Of a stretch of 64,000 bases of DNA, positions 29,615 to 38,231 are shown one piece after another. The stretch's first letter is position 1. Every line of letters starts with the position of its first letter. This DNA comes from Acidimicrobiaceae bacterium. Lineage in GTDB: Bacteria; Actinomycetota; Acidimicrobiia; Acidimicrobiales; Ilumatobacteraceae. Made by a program: the position numbers and the translations under genes. The notes under the pieces were generated by a model, which searched no databases, had not been told where the DNA came from, and saw nothing but the letters and a program-made list of their open reading frames with translations. The stretch covers positions 1 through 64,000 of the forward strand of contig JADKGZ010000011.1 of assembly GCA_016722025.1 (NCBI GenBank), written 5' to 3'.

Positions 29615-32059
29615 GTGACCACATCACCGTCCGCCGGGCCGTCGCTCGCGGCGTGCACCATCGTCGCCCACAACTACCTTCCGATGGCCAGGGTGCTGGC
29701 GCGATCGTTCCTGAAGTGGCACCCGGAGGCCTCGTTCTCGGTCATCGTGATCGACCATCCGCTGGAAGCTCGCGGCCTCGTCGACGAGCCGTTCACCGTC
29801 GTTCCCATCACCGAGCTCGACTTCGGCGACGAGGGTTTCGAGAACATGGCGACCATCTACGACGTGACCGAGTTCGCCACGTCGGTGAAGCCGTTCGCAC
29901 TGCAGCACCTGCTGCGGTCTGCCGAGTGCGCCTTCTACATCGACCCCGACATCGAGGTCTACGAACGGCTCGACCCACTGGTCGACGCAACCATGCAGGC
30001 GGGCATCACGCTCACCCCCCACTGCCTCTCCCCCATCGCGCACGACGGCGCCGAACCCGGCGAAGCCGCCATCATGGCTGCGGGCGTCTACAACCTCGGC
30101 TTCATCGGCGTCGCCCGCCGCGCCGGCGAGTTCCTGCAGTGGTGGGCCGCCAGGCTGCGCCGCTGGGCGCTCATCGACCCCGCGCAGCAGCTGTTCACCG
30201 ATCAGCGATGGATCGACCTCGCAGTACCGATCTTCCACCCGCACATCGTTCGCAGCACCGCCTACAACGTTGCGTACTGGAACCTCGATCAACGCCTGCT
30301 CACCAAGCAGCAGGGTCGCTACCTGGTCGATGGCGAACCGCTGAGGTTCTTCCACTTCTCCGGCTACGACCCTGCGACTCCGTTCTGGGTGAGCAAGTAC
30401 CAACAGTCCGCTCCGCGAGTGCTGATGAGCGAGCAACCGGCACTGGTGGAGCTGTGCTCGGAGTACGCGGCCTCGCTGGCCGCATCGCGCCGGCCGACCG
30501 ACAGCCATCTTCCGTACGGCTGGCACGAGGCGTTCCCGGGTGTGGTGCTGTGCCGCGAGCTCCGCCGGTTCTTCCATGCCGAGCTGGTCCGCGCCGACAG
30601 GGGTGAGGGCGAGGTACCACCCAGCCCGTTCCTGCCCGGCGGCGCGGAGCGGTTCCGGCACTGGCTGTGCACCGTGGCGCCCGACAGCGTGGCACCGGCG
30701 ACGCGTTCGGCCATGGCCATCTGGCACGGTCGCGCCGACCTGCGGGCCGCCACACCCGACGTGGCTGATGGGCGTGCAGATGGGCTGCGGCACTGGGTGG
30801 AGCGCGGTGGCATGGTGGAGTACCCCCACCTTGCGCTGCTGGGCTGGACGCAGCCGCGGCCGGCGAGCGATTCGTCGCCGGCGGGCGGCGACGGCGTCGA
30901 TCTGGTGGGCTACCTCACCGCCGAGCTGGGCGTGGGCCAAGCGGGGCGACTGGCCGAGCAGGCGCTCACCGCGGCCGGTGTCGACGTTGCCACCACGGTC
31001 ACGTCGCGCACGCTCAGCCGCCAGCGGTCCGCATACGACCCGTCGGGCGCAGCGGGGCACCGCACCATCGTGGCCGCGGTCAACGCCGACCAACTCGGGT
31101 TGCTCCGCCGCGACCTCGGTGCCGGTTTCTTCGAGGGCCACTACACGATCGGCCAGTGGTTCTGGGAGACCGAGTCGTTCCCGGTTCGGTTCCATCACGC
31201 GTTCTCGTGGGTCGACGAGGTGTGGGCCGCCACCACCCACATGTGCGACGCATTCACCGCCGGCGCACCGACTGGTCTGCCGGTCACGCACATGCCGTTG
31301 CCGCTGTTGGCGCCGCCGGTCGACCGCACTCTCTCCCGCGCTGCCCTCGGCCTCACCGATCGCTTCACGTTCCTGTTCTGCTTCGACATGTTCAGCATCA
31401 TCGAGCGCAAGAACCCGTTGGCGATCGTGAATGCGTTCCGAGCTGCGTTCCGGCCGAACGAAGGCCCGGCCCTCGTCATCAAGACCATCAACGGCGGCGC
31501 CCGCCTGGCCGCGCTCGAGCATCTTCGCTGGCAGTGCCGCGACCGCGACGACATCACGGTGATCGACGGCTACCTCGACACAGCCACCAGCGGCGCGCTG
31601 ATGGCGCACGCGGATTGCTACATCTCGCTGCACCGGGCCGAAGGCCTGGGGCTCACGATGGCAGAAGCGATGTCGCTGGGAAAGCCCGTGATCGCCACCG
31701 CCTACTCGGGCAACATGGACTTCATGACCCCCGAGACCGCGCTGCTGGTGCCGTGGTCGCCGGTGGCGGTGCCGAGCGGCGCCGAGCCGTACGACGTGGG
31801 CAGCGTCTGGGCAGACCCCGACATCGGTGTTGCCGCGTCGTTGATGCAACGAGTGGTGGCCGACCCCGAGCTCGCGGCACGAATCGCCGCGGCGGGCCAA
31901 CGCGACCTGGCCGCCCGCTTCTCGCCAGCGGTGTGTGGTGCACGAATGAGACAGCGCCTCGAGCAGATATGGAGCACAGATGTCGTTGAACCCAGTCACG
32001 TCCATCCGTCAGCGGGTCGCCCGGTCGATCGACTGGAGGGTGGCCCGCGCGCTCGATGA
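29615..32059 (+). CDS. Large two-domain glycosyltransferase: GT-A-like N-terminus plus GT4 C-terminus (copy 1)
   Basis: 814 residues from a GTG with GGAG 9 nt upstream. The N-terminal domain (about 10-330) starts CTIVAHNYLPMARVLARSF, has IDPDIEVYERLDPL with the metal-type D-P-D at 110-112, and GVYNLGFIGVARR. The C-terminal half (about 430-810) is GT4-like: LVGYLTAELGVGQAGRLAEQ, YTIGQWFWETESFP, LFCFDMFSIIERKNPLAIV, and HRAEGLGLTMAEAMSLGKPV with the spaced Glu pair. Two active sites could add alternating sugars. A close full-length paralogue is at 33304. Its reading frame extends 26 residues past the point where the paralogue stops (after QIWST), overlapping the next gene by 80 bases. Confidence 0.82.
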   Translation: MTTSPSAGPSLAACTIVAHNYLPMARVLARSFLKWHPEASFSVIVIDHPLEARGLVDEPFTVVPITELDFGDEGFENMATIYDVTEFATSVKPFALQHLLRSAECAFYIDPDIEVYERLDPLVDATMQAGITLTPHCLSPIAHDGAEPGEAAIMAAGVYNLGFIGVARRAGEFLQWWAARLRRWALIDPAQQLFTDQRWIDLAVPIFHPHIVRSTAYNVAYWNLDQRLLTKQQGRYLVDGEPLRFFHFSGYDPATPFWVSKYQQSAPRVLMSEQPALVELCSEYAASLAASRRPTDSHLPYGWHEAFPGVVLCRELRRFFHAELVRADRGEGEVPPSPFLPGGAERFRHWLCTVAPDSVAPATRSAMAIWHGRADLRAATPDVADGRADGLRHWVERGGMVEYPHLALLGWTQPRPASDSSPAGGDGVDLVGYLTAELGVGQAGRLAEQALTAAGVDVATTVTSRTLSRQRSAYDPSGAAGHRTIVAAVNADQLGLLRRDLGAGFFEGHYTIGQWFWETESFPVRFHHAFSWVDEVWAATTHMCDAFTAGAPTGLPVTHMPLPLLAPPVDRTLSRAALGLTDRFTFLFCFDMFSIIERKNPLAIVNAFRAAFRPNEGPALVIKTINGGARLAALEHLRWQCRDRDDITVIDGYLDTATSGALMAHADCYISLHRAEGLGLTMAEAMSLGKPVIATAYSGNMDFMTPETALLVPWSPVAVPSGAEPYDVGSVWADPDIGVAASLMQRVVADPELAARIAAAGQRDLAARFSPAVCGARMRQRLEQIWSTDVVEPSHVHPSAGRPVDRLEGGPRAR

Positions 32060-32261
32060 GCAACTCGCCGCCAACGACCTTCCCGCCGACGCCGGAGCAC
32101 GCCTCGACCTCGTCGAAGCGCGCGTCGCGATGTGCGTCGAGGAGCTCTCCACGCTGCATACCACCCTCGCTTCCGTCGCCGCATCGTTGACCGATCAGGA
32201 CCGCGCGCTGGCACAGTTGATCGAGCAGCTCGACCGACGGGTCGCGTCGATCGGCACGTGA
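31980..32261 (+). CDS. Small MSLNP coiled-coil protein (copy 1)
   Basis: 93 residues, beginning MSLNPVTSIRQRVARSIDWR and continuing with heptad-like ARLDLVEARVAMCVEELSTL and LTDQDRALAQLIEQLDRRVA. There is no signal peptide, membrane segment or known domain. It starts inside the end of the large glycosyltransferase gene. A protein with the same MSLNP start and coiled-coil body (35673) occupies the same place after the paralogous glycosyltransferase, so gene pair and order were duplicated together. This conserved link suggests a partner of the enzyme; that is inference. Confidence 0.65.
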   Translation: MSLNPVTSIRQRVARSIDWRVARALDEQLAANDLPADAGARLDLVEARVAMCVEELSTLHTTLASVAASLTDQDRALAQLIEQLDRRVASIGT

Positions 32262-32272
32262 ACCCCGACCGT

Positions 32273-32278
32273 TACGCT
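32273..32278 (+). promoter_or_regulatory. -10 box of the FkbM methyltransferase gene (leaderless type)
   Basis: TACGCT, 6 nt before the GTG at 32285; an internal promoter inside the glycan operon. Confidence 0.45.
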
Positions 32279-32284
32279 GGCGAC

Positions 32285-33232
32285 GTGACCCCGCCACCGT
32301 TCGTGTCCTACGCGCAGAACCTGGAGGACGTCGTGCTGTCACGCTTGCTGACGGCGGCGCCGCACGGCCGGTTCATCGACGTGGGAGCCGGCCACCCCGT
32401 TCATGGCAACGTGATGCACGGGTTGTACATGCACGGGTGGCGCGGCATCAACGTCGAGCCGATGCCTGTGGAGGCGGAACTGCTGCGCGCCATGCGACCG
32501 CACGACGAGACGATCCAGGCTGCCGTCGGCGCCGCGACGGGGTCGATCACCCTCTTCGAGGCGCCGCCCGAGAACCGTGGCGCGACCACTTCCAGCGCCG
32601 AACTCGCCGATCGCTACCACGCGCAGGGCCAGCAGTTCGTCGCGTTCGAGTCCCCGTTGATCACGCTGTCGTCACTGCTCGCCAGGTTCCAGCCGGGCTC
32701 CGTGCACGTGGTGAAGATCGACGTCGAGGGCATGGAGCACGACGTGCTCGCCGGCGCAGACCTGCACCAGCATCGGCCGTGGGTGCTGGTGATCGAGGCC
32801 ACCGAGCCCAACTCCACCACCACCTCGGCGCACCGCTGGGAGCACCTGGTGCTCGAAGCCGGTTACCAGTGCACGCTGTTCGACGGGTTGAACCGCTTCT
32901 ATGTGAGAGCCGATCTGATCGACGTCGCGTCGTTGCTGTCGGTGCCGGCCAACGTCTTCGACAACTGGGTGCCGGCTCTTGCACTCGACCTCGCAGAAGC
33001 GCAGCGGGCCTTCGGCGACCTGCAGCAGTACGTCGCGGCACTTCTACGGGAGATGGCAACGTTGCAGGCTTCGCATCGCGACGCAGAGGAGTACGCACGA
33101 TCGCTCCTCGCGTCGAACGAACTGCTGCAGGCCTCTGCTGCCGAGTCAGCGACATATGCGTCGTCGCTCGAGCAGGAGTTGGCCAAGCAGCGGGCAGCGC
33201 ACTCACCCGACACCTCCGGAAGCTGCCGGTAG
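32285..33232 (+). CDS. FkbM family methyltransferase with C-terminal coiled-coil tail
   Basis: 315 residues. The FkbM domain opens with FVSYAQNLEDVVLSRLL and GRFIDVGAGHPVHGNV (SAM-binding), then INVEPMPVEAELLRAMRP, and VHVVKIDVEGMEHDVLAGAD, the usual family signature. FkbM enzymes O-methylate sugars. From about residue 225 a helical tail with heptad spacing follows (LAEAQRAFGDLQQYVAALLR, EYARSLLASNELLQASAAES). The GTG at 32285 is chosen because TACGCT ends 6 nt before it; a GTG at 32258 that overlaps the previous stop (GTGA) is the alternative and adds nine residues. A methyltransferase with a coiled-coil tail beside Wzt recalls the WbdD chain terminator. Confidence 0.8.
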   Translation: MTPPPFVSYAQNLEDVVLSRLLTAAPHGRFIDVGAGHPVHGNVMHGLYMHGWRGINVEPMPVEAELLRAMRPHDETIQAAVGAATGSITLFEAPPENRGATTSSAELADRYHAQGQQFVAFESPLITLSSLLARFQPGSVHVVKIDVEGMEHDVLAGADLHQHRPWVLVIEATEPNSTTTSAHRWEHLVLEAGYQCTLFDGLNRFYVRADLIDVASLLSVPANVFDNWVPALALDLAEAQRAFGDLQQYVAALLREMATLQASHRDAEEYARSLLASNELLQASAAESATYASSLEQELAKQRAAHSPDTSGSCR

Positions 33233-33303
33233 TATCGAACCTGCTGTGTCCGACCGGGTTTCGTTCCAACGCGACTCTCCGGACAGGCCGTAGGAGCACG
33301 ATC

Positions 33304-35676
33304 TTGAGCCATTCTCAATTCGCCGCGTTCACCATCGTCGCTCACAACTACCTCCCGCGGGCGCGGGTGCTCGGCGAGTCGTTCCGGCGGGTGCATCCCG
33401 ATGCGGCCTTCTTCATCGTGGTCATCGACCACCCGCTGAAGGTGCGCCTGCGGCAGGAGGCCGAACCCGAACTGGTGCCCATCGTCGACATCGACTTCGG
33501 CACCGAGGGCTTCCAGCACATGGCGGTCGCGTACAACGTCACCGAGTTCGCCACCGCCATCAAGCCATTCGCGTTGCGGCACTTCCTGGCCGACTTCGAG
33601 TGCGTGCTCTACATCGACCCCGACGTCGAGATCTACGCCCCGCTCGACCCCATTGTCGAGGCGACCGCCGAGCACGGCATCTCGCTGACGCCACACTGCC
33701 TGCAACCAATTGCTCGCGACGGAGCCGAGCCCTCGGAGATCGGCATCATGGCGGCCGGCATCTTCAACCTCGGCTACATCGGTGTTGCCCGACAGGGCAG
33801 TGCGTTCGTGGAGTGGTGGGCAGAGCGGCTCCGCCGCGACTCGATCGTCGACCCAGCGAACCACCTGTTCACCGATCAGCGCTGGATCGACATCAGTGTC
33901 CCCATCTTCCGTCCGTACATCGAGGCCAGCCCCGCCTACAACGTCGCCTACTGGAACCTCGACCAGCGACCCATCGAACGGCGCGACGGCGCCTACTTCG
34001 TGGGCGATGAGCCACTGCGCTTCTTCCACTTCTCCGGCTACGAGCCCGACAAGCCGCATTGGATCAGCAGGCACCAACCCAGCACGCCCCGCGTACGCCT
34101 CAGCGACCACCCGGTGCTGGCGCAGCTGTTCGACGAGTACGGCGCCCGCGTGCTCGCCGTTGCCGGCACGGAGGACAGCAACCTGGAGTACGGCTGGGCA
34201 CAGGCCTTTCCGGGCCTCGAGCTCACGGCGCCGATCCGCAGGGCATTCCGCGACGACCTCTTGCTGGCCGACGCCGGCCAGGGCGAGATGCCACCCAGCC
34301 CGTTCAACCCGGGCGGTACCGAGCCGTTCCTGCAGTGGCTCTCTTCCTCCCCGCCGCACGCCGGCACGGCCATCCCCCGCTACCTCACCGACATCTGGAC
34401 CACTCGCCCCGATGTGCGCATCCGCATGCCGGGGGCCGCCAGCGGCGACCTCCGCCGCATCCGTACCTGGGCGGTCGGCCTGGGCGGCGCCGACGAGCAG
34501 AACATCGCGCTGCTCGGTTGGCGCCCCGAAGCCGAGCAGCGCTTCGATCTCGTGCACACGATTGCCGACATCACCCGGCACGGCGTCAACCTGGTCGGGT
34601 ACCTGCAGGCCGAGCTGGGGGTCGGCGAAGCGGCCCGGCTCACCGAAAGCGCACTTCGTCGCGCAGGGGTCGGCGTTGCCACTGTGTCGCTGCATCGAAC
34701 GGTCAGCCGCCAGGAGCACCCGCACCCGGTCGACTCCCAGCAGCGGTACGACACGGTGCTGATGGCCGTCAACGCCGACCAGTTCCGTCAGACCACGGAA
34801 GACCTGGGGCGGCCCTTCTTCGAGGGCCGCTACACCATCGGCCAGTGGTTCTGGGAGCTCGACGAGTTCCCCGACGAGTTTCGTGCGGCCTTCGACTGCG
34901 TCGACGAGGTGTGGGCCGCGAGCAGGTTCGTTCGCGACGCAATCGCGCAGCAGACGCCGGCTCATGTCGTGGTCACCCACCAACCGCTGCCGTTCGCGAC
35001 ACCCATCGTCGACCACCGGGTCACCCGCGCCGACTTCGGCCTCGACGACGGCTTCATGTTCCTGTTCTGCTTCGACATGATGAGCGTCCTCGAGCGCAAG
35101 AACCCACTCGGCTTGGTGGAGGCCTACCGCTCGGCCTTCTCGGCCGGCGACGGCACCCGCCTGGTGCTGAAGACCATGAACGGCGCCCGCAACGCAGAAG
35201 GTCTCGAGCTGCTGCGCTGGGCGGCGCGTGGCCGCAGCGACATCGTGGTCATCGACGAGGTCTTCACACAGGCACGTACGGCGAACCTGATGAACGCCAC
35301 CGACTGCTACACCAGCCTGCATCGATCCGAAGGGTTGGGCCTCACGATGGCGGAAGCGCTGCTGCTGGGAAAGCCCGTCATCGCCACCGGCTATTCGGGC
35401 AACATGGACTTCATGTCCGATGCCACCGCCCACCTCGTGCGCTGGACCCCCGGCACCGTCACTCAACGCGGAGGCCCCTATCGGCAGGGCGCCCGTTGGG
35501 CAGAGCCAGATCTGCAGCACGCTGCCACACTGATGCGCGCCGTGGCCAACGACCCCGAGGCGAGCAAGAAGATGTGCGAGCGCGCGCAGCGGCAACTTCT
35601 CGATCAGTATTCCCCGGAGCGATGTGGCCAGGCCATGTTGCACCGACTCGAACACATCTGGAGCAGACCCACATGA
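33304..35676 (+). CDS. Large two-domain glycosyltransferase: GT-A-like N-terminus plus GT4 C-terminus (copy 2)
   Basis: 790 residues from a TTG with AGGAG 7 nt upstream. It has the same layout as the gene at 29615: FTIVAHNYLPRARVLGESF, YIDPDVEIYAPLDPI (D-P-D), GIFNLGYIGVARQ, WIDISVPIFRPYIEASPAYN, then LVGYLQAELGVGEAARLTES, YTIGQWFWELDEFPDEF, LFCFDMMSVLERKNPLGLV and HRSEGLGLTMAEALLLGKPV with YSGNMDFMSDATAHLV. The two copies match along their whole length, with most change in the linker (about 330-420). Copy 2 ends cleanly at HIWSRPT, overlapping the next ATG by 4 bases. Both copies are probably cytoplasmic polymerising enzymes of the exported glycan. Confidence 0.82.
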   Translation: MSHSQFAAFTIVAHNYLPRARVLGESFRRVHPDAAFFIVVIDHPLKVRLRQEAEPELVPIVDIDFGTEGFQHMAVAYNVTEFATAIKPFALRHFLADFECVLYIDPDVEIYAPLDPIVEATAEHGISLTPHCLQPIARDGAEPSEIGIMAAGIFNLGYIGVARQGSAFVEWWAERLRRDSIVDPANHLFTDQRWIDISVPIFRPYIEASPAYNVAYWNLDQRPIERRDGAYFVGDEPLRFFHFSGYEPDKPHWISRHQPSTPRVRLSDHPVLAQLFDEYGARVLAVAGTEDSNLEYGWAQAFPGLELTAPIRRAFRDDLLLADAGQGEMPPSPFNPGGTEPFLQWLSSSPPHAGTAIPRYLTDIWTTRPDVRIRMPGAASGDLRRIRTWAVGLGGADEQNIALLGWRPEAEQRFDLVHTIADITRHGVNLVGYLQAELGVGEAARLTESALRRAGVGVATVSLHRTVSRQEHPHPVDSQQRYDTVLMAVNADQFRQTTEDLGRPFFEGRYTIGQWFWELDEFPDEFRAAFDCVDEVWAASRFVRDAIAQQTPAHVVVTHQPLPFATPIVDHRVTRADFGLDDGFMFLFCFDMMSVLERKNPLGLVEAYRSAFSAGDGTRLVLKTMNGARNAEGLELLRWAARGRSDIVVIDEVFTQARTANLMNATDCYTSLHRSEGLGLTMAEALLLGKPVIATGYSGNMDFMSDATAHLVRWTPGTVTQRGGPYRQGARWAEPDLQHAATLMRAVANDPEASKKMCERAQRQLLDQYSPERCGQAMLHRLEHIWSRPT

Positions 35677-35978
35677 GCCTCAACCCATTCGGAGGGACGC
35701 GCGATCGCCTGAACCAGGCGGTCAGCGCGCGAGTCACCGCTCAGCTCGACGGGCGCGATGCCGCTCTCACCGAGCGGATCGACGAGTTGGAGGAGACCGT
35801 CGTTGCGCTGCAGCAAACGCTCACCACCCTGCAACGCCTCATCACCGAGGCATCCAGCACCCTCAGCGACCGCGTGCGCACCGTCGAGGTCGCGCAGGAA
35901 CGCTTCGCGCCCGTTGCACCCTCCGCCGCATCCGCCGCACCGTCCACCGCACCCTCGAGCCAGCCGGAGCACTCATGA
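35673..35978 (+). CDS. Small MSLNP coiled-coil protein (copy 2)
   Basis: 101 residues: MSLNPFGGTRDRLNQAVSAR, a heptad-like helix TERIDELEETVVALQQTLTT and LQRLITEASSTLSDRVRTVE, then an Ala/Pro/Ser-rich tail. It shares start and build with the protein at 31980. It overlaps both neighbours by 4 bases (ATGA each side), so it is translated together with the large glycosyltransferase and the UDP-glucose dehydrogenase. No enzymatic motif is present. Confidence 0.65.
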   Translation: MSLNPFGGTRDRLNQAVSARVTAQLDGRDAALTERIDELEETVVALQQTLTTLQRLITEASSTLSDRVRTVEVAQERFAPVAPSAASAAPSTAPSSQPEHS

Positions 35979-38231
35979 CCCGCCTCGCGATCATCGGAAC
36001 CGGCTACGTCGGCCTCACCACCGGGGTGTGCTTCGCGCACCTCGGGCACGATGTCGTGTGCGCCGACATCGACGCGCAGAAGGTCGCCAAGCTCTCCCGC
36101 GGTGAGGTGCCGATCGTCGAGCACCGCCTCGACGAGCTGCTGGCCGAGGGGTTGCGCAAGGGCAACCTGCGCTTCGTGGTGGGCGCCGCAGCTGCCGTCG
36201 CCGACGCCGAGATCGTGTTCTTGTGCGTGCCCACACCGCAGGGCGACGACGGCTCCGCCGACCTCAGCTACGTGGAAGCGGCCGCCGCCGAGATCGCGTC
36301 GGCGCTCGCCTACGAGGCCATCGTGGTGAACAAGTCCACCGTGCCGGTGGGCAGCACTCGGGTGGTCGAGCGTGTGCTGAAGCGACCCGACGTGCGGGTC
36401 GTCAGCAATCCCGAGTTCCTGCGCGAGGGTTCCGCGGTCGACGACTTCCTGAAGCCCGACCGCGTGGTCGTCGGCTGCGAGGACCGGTCGGCGGCCATCG
36501 CCGTCGGGGCCCTCTACGACTCGGTTCGCGCGCAGGTCATCGTCACTGATCCGGCCTCCGCCGAGACGATCAAGTACGCGGCCAACGCCTTCCTTGCCAC
36601 CAAGCTCAGCTTCGTCAACGCGATCGCGGCCATCTGCGAGGGCGTCGGCGCCGACGTCGACGACGTGATGGTGGGCATGGGCTACGACAAGCGCATCGGC
36701 ACCGAGTTCCTCCGCCCCGGCCCCGGCTGGGGCGGTAGCTGCTTCGACGGCAGCGAGACGCTGATGATCCGCGACTCGTTCGGGCCCCGTGTCGTTCGCT
36801 TCGACGAACTTCCGGCACTTCCGCTCGCCGATCTGGAGGTGCTGAGCTGGTCACCCGGCCAGGTGATCCCCGAGTTTCAGCCGGCGTTGGCGGTCACCGA
36901 GCGGAGCTACCACGGCGAGATGGTGACGATTCGCAGCAAGATGGGCCGTCGACTGACGGTCACCGCCGATCATCCGCTGGTCGTGCGCGATGGCGACGAA
37001 TTGCGCATCGTCAACGCCGGCGAGTTGACCACGTCGCATTGGCTGCCCATCTCGCTCGGTGCGCCCCTCACCGACGGGCTCGACGTCACCACGCTCACCG
37101 CACTCGACGCGATAGAGGCGGCCGGCCTCTCGTGGGCCGACGTGATCATGCGGCTCAGTCCGGCGCAGGCAGCGGCGGCCCGACTCACCGATTCCCAGCT
37201 TCCGTCGGCGCGCCGATGGGACTACCGCCGGTCGGCCACCTTGCGGCTCGACGAGGCGGCATCGTTGGGAGTCTCGTTCCTCGGGGGCACGCTCGGCACC
37301 GCCACCAACGGCAGCTACGTACCGGCAGTCATCGAGATGGACGAAGCCTGGTGGGAGATGATCGGCCTCTACCTTGCCGAGGGACACATCGGCAGCGACG
37401 GCGCCCGCCGACGCATCTGCTGGTCGTTCCACCCCACGGACGAGGCCCACCTCGCCGAGTTCGTCGCCGCCTACTGGCGGGCACTCGGCACCAAGGTGAC
37501 CGTTCGCCGAATGACCACCACCCTGCAAGTGTCCATCTCGTCGCGCATCCTCGCCGCCCTGTTCGACGACGTGCTCGGCCTCGGGGTGAACTGCTACACC
37601 CACAGGTTGCCCGACCTCATCTGGCAGGCCTCCGACTCGTCACGCCAAGCCCTGCTCCGTGGGCTCTGGGCGGGCGACGGATCTTGGTCGCTTGGTCGCG
37701 CACAACTGCTTTCCAAAAGATTCGCGGGCGCTGCTCAACATCGCCAATCAGGCCGGCTACCAGTTCGATCTGCTGGCCGGCGTGATCGCGGTCAACGACG
37801 AGCAGTTCGATCGCGTTGCCGACAAGATCCGCGTCGCTGCCGGCGGCTCTTTGCAGGGCGCCACCGTGGCCGTGTGGGGCCTCACGTTCAAGGCCCGCAC
37901 CGACGACCTGCGCGATTCACCGTCGCTGTCCATCATCAAGCGGATCCTCGCGGCCGGCGCCACCGTGCAGGCGTACGACCCCACCGTCGACGCGGCCGCT
38001 GGCCCGAAGCCCGGCTTGCCGAGCGAGGTGCAGGTTCACGCCGACGCGATCGGCGCCACCGCCGGCGCCGACGTGCTGGCCGTGCTCACCGAGTGGGACG
38101 ACTTCCGTTGGGTGATGCCCGAACAGGTCGCCGCCGTGATGACCGGCCGCGTCGTCGTCGACGGGCGCAACCTGCTCGACCGTGCTGCGTGGCAACACGC
38201 CGGTTTCACACACCGAGGGATCGGACGATGA
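35975..38231 (+). CDS. UDP-glucose 6-dehydrogenase interrupted by an in-gene intein and a frameshift
   Basis: The enzyme oxidises UDP-glucose to UDP-glucuronate with NAD. The N-terminal extein shows LAIIGTGYVGLTTGVCFAHL, FLCVPTPQGDDG, STVPVGST, NPEFLREGSAVDDFLKPDR, AETIKYAANAFLATKLSFVN and GPGWGGSC. The catalytic Cys256 codon is immediately followed by intein sequence, and the enzyme resumes after VAHN with CFPKDSRALLNIANQAG, VAVWGLTFKARTDDLRDSPS and VVDGRNLLD. Removing 36740-37706 joins GGS to CFPKD in frame and leaves 429 residues, the normal enzyme length. The intein part is 967 bases, not a multiple of three, so as sequenced the protein would be truncated. It overlaps the next gene by 4 bases; that enzyme uses its product. 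Confidence 0.88.
36740..37706 (+). other. Intein with LAGLIDADG-type endonuclease motifs, probably damaged at its C-terminal end
   Basis: Inserted before the active-site Cys of UDP-glucose dehydrogenase (GGS/CFPKD). Block A is CFDGSETLMIRD with Cys1; block B is RRLTVTADHPLVVRDGDE with the Thr-x-x-His. Endonuclease-type motifs are MIGLYLAEGHIGSDG and LLRGLWAGDGSW. The end is RLVAHN with Cys as the +1 extein residue, a normal block G. Between the second endonuclease motif and VAHN only about 10 codons remain, where DOD-type inteins usually have 60-100 residues including block F; I see no block F in any frame, and the frame shifts here. So the C-terminal splicing part seems deleted or collapsed in assembly. 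Confidence 0.8.
37684..37699 (+). repeat. Tandem 8-mer at the intein break point
   Basis: TTGGTCGC occurs twice in direct succession (37684-37691 and 37692-37699), exactly where the intein frame is lost, a few codons before its C-terminal VAHN. Confidence 0.8.

Noticed and set aside
28269..35655. Very long antisense open frames (for example 29624-32005 and 32899-35655 on the minus strand)
   Set aside because: High-GC codon bias leaves the antisense frame open; translations are His/Arg/Gly/Val-rich with no family motif, and the plus-strand genes have clear domains.
37684..37699. Simple 8-bp slippage as the cause of the intein frameshift
   Set aside because: Removing one 8-bp copy leaves 959 bases, still not a multiple of three, and does not restore block F.
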